Source of the DNA: ZC4RG30 sp039800965
Lineage (GTDB): Bacteria > Pseudomonadota > Gammaproteobacteria > Steroidobacterales > Steroidobacteraceae
NCBI GenBank assembly: GCA_039800965.1
Contig: JBDLPS010000020.1
Coordinates: 1 to 18,305 of the forward strand
Length of the DNA stretch: 18,305 nt
Direction of reading: 5' to 3'
Shown here one piece after another: positions 1 through 7,012 of this stretch (position 1 is its first letter; the number at the start of each line of letters is the position of its first letter). The notes beneath the pieces were generated by a model. That model was not told where the DNA came from and did no database searches. It saw nothing but the letters and a program-made list of their open reading frames with translations. The translations under genes were made by a program, and so were the position numbers.

Positions 1-2
1 TG

Positions 3-791
3 GACAAGGTGAGCTTCACGGGCAGCACCGTCGCGGGCAAGCGCATCGCCGCGCTCTGCGGTGAACGCATCGCGCGCTGCACGCTGGAGCTCGGCGGCAA
101 GTCCGCCGCCGTGGTCTGCGAGGACTACGACATCGCCAAGGCCGCGAAGCAACTGGCCGCCACGATCACGCTGAGCTCCGGCCAGGTCTGCGCGACGCTG
201 AGCCGCGTGCTCGTGCCGCGCCGTCTGCAGAAGCAATACGCCGAGGCCATCGCCGCCGAACTGCGTGCGGTGAAGGTCGGCGACCCGCTCGACCCTACGA
301 GCCAGATGGGGCCGCTGTCCATGGAGCGCCAGCTGCAGCGCGTGGTGGGCTACATGGAGAAGGGCCGCGCGGAAGGTGCGCAGCTGGTCTGCGGCGGCGG
401 CCGTTCGCCGCACATGGACAAGGGCTGGTACTTCGACCCGACGCTGTTCACCGACGTGAAGAGCGACATGACCATCGCGCAGGAAGAAATCTTCGGACCG
501 GTCATCGCACTGCTGGGCTACGACGACGGGGCCGAGGCCGTGCGCATCGCGAACGACTCGCCCTTCGGCCTGTTCGGCGCGGTGTTCACCGCGGACGTCG
601 ACCGTGCCTACCGCATCGCGCGCGGCATCCGCACCGGCGCGCTGGGCCACAATGATTTCCGCATGGACTTCTTCCTGCCCTTCGGCGGCTTCAAGCAGTC
701 GGGCATCGGCCGCGAAGGCGGCGTCTCGGGCCTGCTCGGCTACACCGAGACCAAGACGATCCTGCTGGACGCCGCGCCGTCAGCCCTCTGA
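3..791 (+). CDS. Aldehyde dehydrogenase (NAD(P)+-dependent), C-terminal part; 5' end outside window
   Basis: C-terminal ~260 residues of an ALDH-superfamily enzyme, which oxidises an aldehyde to the acid with NAD(P)+. The frame is open to the left edge, so the gene begins upstream; the GTG at base 9 is an internal Val codon of the conserved nucleotide-binding segment VSFTGST, not a start. Visible family marks are LELGGKS with the general-base Glu, SSGQVC with the catalytic Cys (codon 189-191), EEIFGPV, and the C-terminal PFGGFKQSGIGREGG segment. The substrate cannot be told from this half; overall texture is that of the broad betaine/aliphatic aldehyde dehydrogenase group. The stop (789-791) lies inside the 3' end of the convergent fbp gene, a 12-bp tail-to-tail overlap. 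Family assignment is secure; specificity is unknown. Confidence 0.93.
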   Translation, partial: DKVSFTGSTVAGKRIAALCGERIARCTLELGGKSAAVVCEDYDIAKAAKQLAATITLSSGQVCATLSRVLVPRRLQKQYAEAIAAELRAVKVGDPLDPTSQMGPLSMERQLQRVVGYMEKGRAEGAQLVCGGGRSPHMDKGWYFDPTLFTDVKSDMTIAQEEIFGPVIALLGYDDGAEAVRIANDSPFGLFGAVFTADVDRAYRIARGIRTGALGHNDFRMDFFLPFGGFKQSGIGREGGVSGLLGYTETKTILLDAAPSAL

Positions 792-1814
792 CGACGCGAC
801 CTCGCCCTTCACCTGGGCCATCACCTGGTCGACTTCCTCGGGGCTGCCGAGGACGACGCAGGTGCGCTGGTGGATGCCTTCCGGCTGGACGTCGAGGATG
901 CGCTGGCCCGGTGCGGCCAGCGCCTTGCCACCGGCCTGCTCGACCAGCATCGCCATCGGGTTCGCCTCGTACATCAGGCGCAGCTTGCCCTTCGGCGCCT
1001 TCTGCGTCGGCGGGTACATGAACACGCCGCCCTGCAGCAGCACGCGGTGCACGTCGCCGACCATCGCGCCGACGTAGCGGCTTGAATAGCCGTTGGACTG
1101 CGCCCACTGCAGGTAACGCTGGTAGCCCGCCGGCAAGCTCAGCCGGTTGCCCTCGTTGAGCGAGTAGACCTTGTTCCGCGCCGGCATGCGGATGCGTTCC
1201 GCGACGCGCACGAACGCGCCGATCGAAGGGTCGAGCACGAACATATCCACCCCGTCGCCCAGGGTCAGCATCATCACGGTGGAGGAGCCATAGAGCACGT
1301 AGCCCGCCGCGACCTGCCGGTAGCCGGGTTGCAGCAGCGCTGCTTCCGCGCTCGCCGCGCCCGGATCACGGTGCAGGATGCTGAAGATCGTGCCCACGGA
1401 ACCGCAGATGTCGAGATTCGACGACCCGTCGAGCGGATCGAAGAGCACGCAGTAACGCGTCTCGCCGTCGTCCTGCGTACGCAGGATCACCGGCTCCTCG
1501 TTCTCCTCGGAGGCCACGATCGCAACGCCTTCACGCCCCCCCAGCAGTCGCAGGAGGATCTCGTTGGCGATGACGTCGAGCTTCTGCTGCTGCTCTCCCT
1601 GGATATTCTGCTCGCCGGCACTGCCCAGGACGTCCTCCAGGCGTGCGCGCCGCACCGCCGCCGAGATCATCTTCGCGGAGATCGAGATCGCCGACAGGAT
1701 CCAGGAGAAGGTGCCCGACGCGCCCGGATGGCGCTTCTGGTGGCCGAGGATGTGGGACTGCAAGGTGACGATGTCGCGCAGGCCGCCGGAAGTCGAGGGA
1801 TGAGGCATGTTCAT
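780..1814 (-). CDS. fbp: Class I fructose-1,6-bisphosphatase
   Basis: Hydrolyses fructose 1,6-bisphosphate to fructose 6-phosphate in gluconeogenesis (or a Calvin cycle); cytoplasmic, Mg2+-dependent. The 344-residue length is normal for class I. Motifs: NIQGEQQQKLD (residues 70-80), ASEENEEP with metal-binding Glu (101-108), FDPLDGSSN (125-133), YVGAMVGDVHR, and MYEANPMAMLVEQAGG near the C-terminus. The N-terminal HPGASG segment and the RYCVLFDPLDGSSNLD context recall eukaryotic and deltaproteobacterial class I enzymes more than E. coli Fbp, an impression only. Two starts are possible: ATG at 1814, or ATG at 1808 (residue 3), which has GAGG six bases before it. A GATAAT box at 1826-1821 would put the transcript 5' end at about 1814, arguing for a leaderless start there. 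Divergent from modB; its 3' end overlaps the aldehyde dehydrogenase. Confidence 0.96.
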   Translation of the reverse strand: MNMPHPSTSGGLRDIVTLQSHILGHQKRHPGASGTFSWILSAISISAKMISAAVRRARLEDVLGSAGEQNIQGEQQQKLDVIANEILLRLLGGREGVAIVASEENEEPVILRTQDDGETRYCVLFDPLDGSSNLDICGSVGTIFSILHRDPGAASAEAALLQPGYRQVAAGYVLYGSSTVMMLTLGDGVDMFVLDPSIGAFVRVAERIRMPARNKVYSLNEGNRLSLPAGYQRYLQWAQSNGYSSRYVGAMVGDVHRVLLQGGVFMYPPTQKAPKGKLRLMYEANPMAMLVEQAGGKALAAPGQRILDVQPEGIHQRTCVVLGSPEEVDQVMAQVKGEVASSEG

Positions 1815-1855
1815 CCTCGGATTATCCCCGACCCACAGGGTTTATGCTTCCGCAC
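1815..1855. promoter_or_regulatory. Divergent fbp / modB promoter region with -10-like boxes
   Basis: On the minus strand GATAAT (1826-1821) lies 6 nt before the fbp ATG at 1814. On the plus strand TATGCT (1843-1848) lies 7 nt before the modB ATG at 1856. Both spacings place the expected transcription start at or next to the start codon. No convincing -35 box is seen at 16-18 nt from either hexamer. I see no ModE-like inverted repeat. These are sequence-only predictions. Confidence 0.4.
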
Positions 1856-2566
1856 ATGGACCTTCCCGGCACCGCCGAACTCGATGCGCTCCGACTGAGT
1901 CTGGTCGTGGCCGGCCGGAGCGTCGCCTTCAGCCTGCTGCCCGCCGTGGGCATCTCCTGGCTGCTCACCCGCCGGCGCTTCCCCGGGCGAACGCTGCTGG
2001 ATGCCTTCGTGCACCTGCCGCTGGTGCTGCCCCCCGTCGTGGTGGGCTACCTGCTGCTGGTGATGCTCGGGACGCAGGGACCGATCGGCGGCTTCCTGCT
2101 GCGCAGCTTCGACATCCGCCTTGCGTTCACGACGAACGGCGCGGCGCTGGCCACGGCAGTGATGTCCTTCCCCCTGATGGTGCGATCGATGCGCATTGCG
2201 CTGGAAGGGGTCGACCCGGGACTCGAGCAGGCAGCGCGTACGCTGGGCGCGGGGCCCTTGGACCGCTTCGCCACCATCACCCTGCCGCTGATGTTGCCAG
2301 GCGTGCTGGCTGGCGCCGTCACCGCCTTCGCGGCGGGCCTCGGCGAGTTCGGTGCGGTGATCACCTTCGTGTCGAATATTCCGGGCGCCACCCGCACGCT
2401 GCCGCTCGCTCTCTATTCGGCACTGCAGATGCCGGATGGCGGCGCCATCGCGGCACGGCTCGCGCTGCTGTCCTTCGGACTGGGCCTGCTCGGACTGCTC
2501 GCCTCCGAGGCGCTTGCGCGCGGCCTGCGGCGCTGGCTCGGGGCCACGCAGCCGGGAGCGCACTGA
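1856..2566 (+). CDS. modB: Molybdate ABC transporter, permease subunit ModB
   Basis: Inner-membrane channel subunit of the ModABC importer, which brings molybdate from the periplasm into the cytoplasm. 236 residues, mostly hydrophobic with about five membrane segments. The HLPLVLPPVVVGYLLLV stretch near the N-terminus is characteristic of ModB. The cytoplasmic EAA loop that docks on ModC is visible as EQAARTLGAGPLDRF, followed by LPLMLPGVLAG and LGEFGAVITF. I chose ATG 1856 (MDLPG...) over the in-frame ATG at 1844: it leaves the same number of residues before the first conserved LSL as E. coli ModB, and the upstream ATG lies inside the likely -10 hexamer. The stop codon overlaps the modC start by one base (TGATG), indicating translational coupling. 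No modA lies upstream, where fbp is divergent. Confidence 0.93.
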   Translation: MDLPGTAELDALRLSLVVAGRSVAFSLLPAVGISWLLTRRRFPGRTLLDAFVHLPLVLPPVVVGYLLLVMLGTQGPIGGFLLRSFDIRLAFTTNGAALATAVMSFPLMVRSMRIALEGVDPGLEQAARTLGAGPLDRFATITLPLMLPGVLAGAVTAFAAGLGEFGAVITFVSNIPGATRTLPLALYSALQMPDGGAIAARLALLSFGLGLLGLLASEALARGLRRWLGATQPGAH

Positions 2567-3672
2567 TGCTGGACATCCAGCTCAAGCACCGTGTCGGCGC
2601 CTTCGCGCTCGATGCCGCCTTCACGGCGCCGACGCCGGGCGTGGTCGCCCTCTTCGGACGATCCGGTTGCGGCAAGTCGACGACGGTGAACCTCGTCGCG
2701 GGACTCCAGCGAGCCGACTCCGGCCGCGTGCACATCGACGGCGAGGACTGGCTCGACACCGCAAGGGGACTCGATGTACCGGCCGAACGACGCGGCGTGG
2801 GCCACGTCTTCCAGGACGCGCGACTGTTCCCGCACTACAGCGTACGCGGCAACCTGCTCTATGGCGCGCGGCGCGCCAAAAACCGGCTCGAAAGCAGCCG
2901 TTTCGACGATGTCGTCGAACTGCTGGACCTCGGTTCCCTGCTGGCAAGACGGCCGGGCAGCTTGTCCGGTGGCGAGAAGCAACGCGTCGCACTGGGCCGC
3001 GCGCTGCTCGCGCGACCCCGGCTGCTGCTGCTCGACGAACCGCTCTCGTCGCTGGATGCCGCCCGCCGTGACGAAGTGCTGCCCTGCCTGGAGCGACTGC
3101 GCGACCACTGCGCGATCCCGATGGTGCTCGTGAGCCACCAGTTCGAGGAGGTGCTGCGGCTGGCCACGCACGTGGTGGTGATGGATGCAGGACAGGTCGT
3201 GGCCGCGGGCGACGTAACGCAGGTGAGCCTGACGCCCGCGCTGCGCGCGATCGTCGGCAGCGAAGCCATCGGGGCCGTGGTGGATGGGCAGGTGGTAGAC
3301 GCAACGGGCGGGCTCGCGACCATACTCATCGGACACGGCGACCGACAGGGACGGCTGCACGTGCCCTGCCCCGGCGCCGTGCCCGGCCTGCCCGTGCGCG
3401 TCCAGCTCCTGGCCCGCGACATCATCCTCGCCACCCAGGAGCCGCGGGGTCTCTCGGTGCGCAACCAGTTGCGCGGCACCATACGGGCAGTGCTTGCGGA
3501 CGCGGACAGTGATCTCGTCGAACTGGATGTCGGCGGCGCGACAATAGTGGCTCGCGTCACGCGGGATGCCACCGCCGAACTCGGCCTGGTGCCGGGGCGC
3601 GAGGCCTGGGTCCTCGTGAAAGCCGTCTCCACACGCGGCCACGCCTTTCCGGCGACGAGGCAGGCATCATGA
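2566..3672 (+). CDS. modC: Molybdate ABC transporter, ATP-binding subunit ModC
   Basis: ATPase that powers molybdate import with ModB. 368 residues, the usual ModC length. Order of parts: Walker A GRSGCGKST (31-39); Q-loop HVFQDARLFPHYSV; ABC signature LSGGEKQ (133-139); Walker B LLLLDEPLSSLD; switch His in LVSHQFEE; then a C-terminal TOBE/Mop-type oxyanion-binding domain from about residue 297 (LSVRNQLRGTI...) to the end. The Q-loop and TOBE texture are typical of ModC rather than sulfate or iron ATPases. The ATG overlaps the modB stop by one base; the same frame is open upstream back to 1807, but that stretch is antisense/out-of-frame to modB and is not coding. The TGA overlaps the next gene's ATG (ATGA, 3669-3672), so three genes are translated as one coupled unit. 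Confidence 0.95.
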   Translation: MLDIQLKHRVGAFALDAAFTAPTPGVVALFGRSGCGKSTTVNLVAGLQRADSGRVHIDGEDWLDTARGLDVPAERRGVGHVFQDARLFPHYSVRGNLLYGARRAKNRLESSRFDDVVELLDLGSLLARRPGSLSGGEKQRVALGRALLARPRLLLLDEPLSSLDAARRDEVLPCLERLRDHCAIPMVLVSHQFEEVLRLATHVVVMDAGQVVAAGDVTQVSLTPALRAIVGSEAIGAVVDGQVVDATGGLATILIGHGDRQGRLHVPCPGAVPGLPVRVQLLARDIILATQEPRGLSVRNQLRGTIRAVLADADSDLVELDVGGATIVARVTRDATAELGLVPGREAWVLVKAVSTRGHAFPATRQAS

Positions 3673-4676
3673 ATACAGGTCCGCGCGCGACACTGGCCTG
3701 CCTTGCGCTGCTCGCCTTCCGGCCCACGGCCCAGGCCGCGGAACACACGGACATCCTGCCGACCCCCGACGATCTGCAGACACTGCGCGGGCGCAGCCAA
3801 CCCGACTCGGCGTTGGACCGCTGGCATGATCGGATCTTCCTGGGCGTACAGGATTTCATCAGCAAGCTTGATTCACGTTTCGTCGAGCCGGGTGAAGAAC
3901 CTCTGCCGGTGCCCGTCTCGCCGTTCCGCATCGGCCTCGAATCCGACGCGATACGTCGCACGGGGGGCAGCATCGAGGCCCGTCCGCGGGCGGACCTCGA
4001 CGTCCTGCTGCAGCTGCCGAACCTCGAGCGGCGGCTCAAGGTGTTCGTGACGAGCGACACGGTTGCCGAATCGCCCCGTGTCCACCAGGCATCGAGCGCG
4101 CTGCGCGCCGGCCTGCGCCTCACGCCACTGCGGTATTTCGACCTCGACCTCGGCCTGCGCGCGGATGTCCCGCCGGTGGCCTTTGCCTCGCTGCGCTGGC
4201 AGCACGAGATCGCGCTCGGCAAATGGCAACTGCTGCCACTGGCCAAGCTCTACATCGAGACAGGCGAGGGATTCGGCATGGCCAGCGGGGCCAGCTTCGA
4301 ACGCTGGTGGGACAGGTGGGTGTTCCGCTCGTCGAGTTACGCGAACTGGCGGCACCGTACGATGGACACCGAATTCACCCAGAGCCTGACGGTGGCACAT
4401 GCTGCCGAAACCCTGCGCCAGGGACGCTACAGCGATGTGGTGGGCGGCCGCGACCTTGCACGGGGCTATGGACTCCAGCTTTTGGCCAGCGGCACGCGCG
4501 ACAGCGGTGCGCAACGCTACGAGGCCAGCTTGTTCGTCAAACAGCCCACCGCGACGCGCTGGCTGTACTGGCATGTCTCGCCACTGGTCACCTGGGAAAG
4601 GTCGCAAGGCTGGCACGCTGACCCCGGCATCCGCATCGGCATCGATGCGTTGTTCTGGGACGTAAGCAGACGCTGA
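3669..4676 (+). CDS. Secreted protein, predicted outer-membrane beta-barrel, coupled to modC
   Basis: I do not recognise a named family. The 335-residue product has a Sec-type signal peptide: short basic start, hydrophobic LACLALLAF, and a probable cleavage after AQA near residue 23. After a linker (DILPTPDDLQTLRG; a D-S-A-L-D-R-W segment) come repeated alternating-polarity strands rich in Trp, Tyr and Phe, for example FDLDLGLRADV, FASLRWQHEIAL, WQLLPLAKLYIETGEG and YEASLFVKQ, ending GIRIGIDALFWDVSRR. This pattern fits a small outer-membrane barrel; the C-terminus lacks a strictly terminal aromatic residue. The start is fixed by the ATGA overlap with modC, so it is almost certainly co-transcribed with modBC. 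A role in oxyanion passage across the outer membrane is suggested only by context. It stops 1 nt from the convergent CBS-domain gene. Confidence 0.85.
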   Translation: MNTGPRATLACLALLAFRPTAQAAEHTDILPTPDDLQTLRGRSQPDSALDRWHDRIFLGVQDFISKLDSRFVEPGEEPLPVPVSPFRIGLESDAIRRTGGSIEARPRADLDVLLQLPNLERRLKVFVTSDTVAESPRVHQASSALRAGLRLTPLRYFDLDLGLRADVPPVAFASLRWQHEIALGKWQLLPLAKLYIETGEGFGMASGASFERWWDRWVFRSSSYANWRHRTMDTEFTQSLTVAHAAETLRQGRYSDVVGGRDLARGYGLQLLASGTRDSGAQRYEASLFVKQPTATRWLYWHVSPLVTWERSQGWHADPGIRIGIDALFWDVSRR

Positions 4677-4677
4677 G

Positions 4678-6006
4678 CTAGTCGCCGCGTTCGATCGCGG
4701 TCAACGTCTCGCCGGCACGCAGTGCCTGTGATTCACGCTTGCCGATGAGCAGCTTGTCGATGACGAGCCCGTCCATGTCGACGATCTCGATGGCGAGATC
4801 CCGCCAGGCCATGCGCTCACCCTCCACGGGCAACCTGCCCAGGTGCCACAGCACGAAGCCCGCCATGGTGTGGTAGCTATCGCCCCGCGCCAGATCCTTG
4901 CGACCCAGCACGCGCTCGGCGTCGTAGATCGCCAGGTGACCGTCGATGAGCCAACTGCCATCGTCGCGCTGCTGTGCGCCGGCGGTATCGCGACTGCCCA
5001 TTTCCGGCAGTTCACCGGCGATCGCCTTGAGGATGTCTGCCGGCGTCACCAGTCCTTCGATGCCGCCGTATTCGTTGGTCACCACCGCCAGATGCACGCT
5101 CGAACGGCGGAAGGTCTCCAGCAGCTTAAGCACCGATATGCCTTCGGGTACGTGCAGGGGCGGCTGCACGTCGGTATCCGGATCGAGCTCCCCGCGACGC
5201 AGGGCCTCCCCCAGGTCCGCCAGCGTGATCACGCCGATCAACTGTTCCAGTTCGCCACGGCAAAACAGGAAGCGCGCGTGGCCACTGCGGCGAGCCTCGT
5301 CCCACAGCGTCGCGACCGGCTCCGCGGCATCGAGCCAGAGGATGTCGCCGCGCGGCACCATGATCGATTCGACCGACCGGTCGGCGAGGCGCAGCACGGA
5401 GTCGATCATCTCCATTTCGTGGCGATGGATCGCACCCTTGTGCATGCCTTCGGCCACCAGCGCGCGGACATCGTCGTCCGTGACGGCGGCCTGGGTGGCC
5501 TTTTCCATGGGCACGAGCTTCAGCAAGGTTTCGGTGGAACGCTGCAGCAGCCAGACAAGCGGCGCACCGCCCACCGACAGGTAGTGCATGGGAAGACCGA
5601 TCAGGACAGCCCAGCGATCCGCGTGAGCCATTGCAAGGCGCTTGGGAACCAGTTCGCCGACGACCAGGGAGACGTAGGTCATGGCAACGACGATGGCGCC
5701 GTAGGAAAGCTCCTCGGCGTACGGTGCGAGCACCTCGAAACCGGAAAGGTACCGGGAGACTTCCGCCGAATAGGCCGCGCCGCTGTAGACGCCGGTGAGC
5801 ACGCTGACCAGCGTGATGCCGAACTGCGTCGCCGACAGCAGCAAGGTGGGATCGTCGACCAGCACCAGCGCCGCGCGAGCGCCACGGTGGCCCTGTTCTG
5901 CCAGCGCCTTCAGCCGTCCGCGACGCGCCGAGACCAGCGCGATCTCGGCCGACGCGAAGAACCCGTTCAGGACAAGGAGCCCGAGGATGACCGCCGCTTC
6001 ACGCAT
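4678..6006 (-). CDS. DUF21/CBS-domain membrane protein of the CorC/HlyC (TlyC) family
   Basis: 442-residue inner-membrane protein of the CNNM/CorC group, linked in various bacteria to Mg2+ or other cation efflux; older 'hemolysin' labels are misleading. The N-terminal DUF21 domain (about residues 1-195) has three to four membrane segments and the signatures NGFFASAEIALVSARR, QFGITLVSVLTG and VVGELVPKR. A CBS pair follows at about 210-335 (IMVPRGDILWLD; VVTNEYGGIEGLVTPADIL), then a C-terminal CorC/HlyC domain at about 345-430 (DGSWLIDG, YHTMAGFVLWHLGRLP). Start is ATG 6006 with GAGG 9 nt upstream. A TATGAT box at 6093-6088 is a possible -10 about 80 nt upstream with no good -35. It abuts the modBC operon tail to tail (1-nt gap). 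The ion transported is not decidable here. Confidence 0.92.
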   Translation of the reverse strand: MREAAVILGLLVLNGFFASAEIALVSARRGRLKALAEQGHRGARAALVLVDDPTLLLSATQFGITLVSVLTGVYSGAAYSAEVSRYLSGFEVLAPYAEELSYGAIVVAMTYVSLVVGELVPKRLAMAHADRWAVLIGLPMHYLSVGGAPLVWLLQRSTETLLKLVPMEKATQAAVTDDDVRALVAEGMHKGAIHRHEMEMIDSVLRLADRSVESIMVPRGDILWLDAAEPVATLWDEARRSGHARFLFCRGELEQLIGVITLADLGEALRRGELDPDTDVQPPLHVPEGISVLKLLETFRRSSVHLAVVTNEYGGIEGLVTPADILKAIAGELPEMGSRDTAGAQQRDDGSWLIDGHLAIYDAERVLGRKDLARGDSYHTMAGFVLWHLGRLPVEGERMAWRDLAIEIVDMDGLVIDKLLIGKRESQALRAGETLTAIERGD

Positions 6007-6102
6007 CGAAGTGGACCTCGAAGTCGCGACAGCGGCCGGGGGGCGGTTTCATGCAGTCCGTGGCAGGCGCCTTGCGGCGGAGCGCCAATCATAGCGCGCC
6101 AG

Positions 6103-6121
6103 CCCCGGTACCCGTACGGGG
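6103..6121. repeat. Inverted repeat CCCCG-N9-CGGGG after the hydrolase gene
   Basis: A 5-bp GC stem with a 9-nt loop begins one base after the stop of the minus-strand hydrolase (6123-6125). It could slow or help end transcription. No T-run follows on the minus strand (the next bases are CTGGCGCG), so it is not a canonical intrinsic terminator, and read-through into the CBS gene remains likely. Confidence 0.35.
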
Positions 6122-6122
6122 A

Positions 6123-6917
6123 TCACTGCCCCAGCAGGAAAGCGCGCACCAGCCGTGCAAAGGCGGCTGGATCCTCGGTACCGGACAAATGGCCCGCGCC
6201 CTCGATGGATGCCAGGCGGGCACCGGGGATGGCGGCGACGATGGCCTGCGCGGCCGCCTGCAGCGGCGGTGCCTCCGCGCCGCCCACGACGACCAGCGTC
6301 GGCGCGGCGATGCGAGGCAGCTGCGCCCGCAGGTCCACCGACTTGAGCACTGCGGCGCAGGCCGCGAAGCCCTCCGGAGACATCGCCGCAAATGTCGCGC
6401 GCAGGCCTGCGGTCACATCCGGTTCGGCATCGCGGAAGGACTGCGGCAACCAGCGGTCAAGGAATCCGTTGCCCACGACAGCCATGCCCTGTGCACGGCC
6501 CGCGTCGATCGCCGCCTGGATCATGTCGGGAACGCCGAGGTGGGCGGTGGTGTTGGCGAGTACCAGCCGGTCCATGCGTCCGGCGTGGTTCGCCGCGAGC
6601 CACATACCCTCCATGCCACCCTGCGACAAGCCGACGAAGTGCGCGCGGGCGATGCCGAACGCATCCATCACGGCGAGCGCGTCCGCACCGAGCACCTCGA
6701 TCGTTGCGTCACCCTCCGGCACGCCGGACGCGCCATGCCCGCGCCGGTCGAAACGCAGCACACGGAAGTCCGCCTCCAGGAGCGCGGCGACACCGTCCCA
6801 ACTCGAGAGATCGCAACCGATCGAATGACTGAGCACCACCACCGGCGCATCGAGGCGGCCGCTGGCCACCACATTGAGCATCACGCCACCGCTACCCACG
6901 ACTCGTTGCTGCGTCAT
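6123..6917 (-). CDS. Alpha/beta-fold hydrolase, PcaD-like (3-oxoadipate enol-lactonase related)
   Basis: 264-residue cytoplasmic alpha/beta hydrolase. The nucleophile elbow is GLSQGG with Ser98; the oxyanion region is LSHSIGCDLSSW (His31), followed by FDRRGHGAS (56-64), and the catalytic His is His243 in GAGHLS. These blocks are very like PcaD, which opens 3-oxoadipate enol-lactone in the beta-ketoadipate pathway, but no other pca gene is nearby, so the substrate is open. Oddity: where the family usually has G-x-x-D-x-x-T-P-P, this protein has GGAEAPP, so the acid of the triad would be Glu215 in a shortened loop. Start is ATG 6917 with GGAG 9 nt upstream. A TATGAT box at 6955-6950 is a plausible -10. 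It may be co-transcribed with the downstream CBS gene (116-nt gap). Divergent from the MATE gene. Confidence 0.88.
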   Translation of the reverse strand: MTQQRVVGSGGVMLNVVASGRLDAPVVVLSHSIGCDLSSWDGVAALLEADFRVLRFDRRGHGASGVPEGDATIEVLGADALAVMDAFGIARAHFVGLSQGGMEGMWLAANHAGRMDRLVLANTTAHLGVPDMIQAAIDAGRAQGMAVVGNGFLDRWLPQSFRDAEPDVTAGLRATFAAMSPEGFAACAAVLKSVDLRAQLPRIAAPTLVVVGGAEAPPLQAAAQAIVAAIPGARLASIEGAGHLSGTEDPAAFARLVRAFLLGQ

Positions 6918-6949
6918 CCCGCCCCACTCCGTCCGGCAAACCGGCCGCG

Positions 6950-7012
6950 ATCATAGCCGCCACCGCCACGGTTGTGTTTACATGCCGCCTTTCCCGCGTA
7001 TACGAGCACGCC
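6950..7012. promoter_or_regulatory. Divergent hydrolase / MATE promoter region
   Basis: Plus strand: TTTACA (6977-6982), 16-nt spacer, TATACG (6999-7004), then 8 nt to the MATE ATG at 7013; a good sigma70-like promoter match that implies a leaderless or nearly leaderless mRNA. Minus strand: TATGAT (6955-6950), 32 nt before the hydrolase ATG, leaving room for a short leader carrying its GGAG site. The -35 for the minus-strand promoter is poor. Confidence 0.45.

Noticed and set aside
1815..1855. ModE operator upstream of modB
   Set aside because: I looked for an AT-rich inverted repeat of the ModE type and saw none.
1807..2565. Upstream extension of the modC frame
   Set aside because: It overlaps modB in another frame; homology to ModC begins only at the ATG at 2566.
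2413..3642. 409-codon open frame on the minus strand opposite modC
   Set aside because: Antisense to a textbook ModC; no recognisable motifs or ribosome site.
6103..6121. Inverted repeat considered as an intrinsic terminator for the hydrolase gene
   Set aside because: The stem is only 5 bp and no T-run follows on the transcribed strand; kept only as a repeat.
4843..6828. 661-codon open frame on the plus strand opposite the CBS-domain and hydrolase genes
   Set aside because: It is antisense to two clear genes, spans their intergenic gap, and its translation is low-complexity Arg/His/Gln/Ala text typical of shadow frames in GC-rich DNA.
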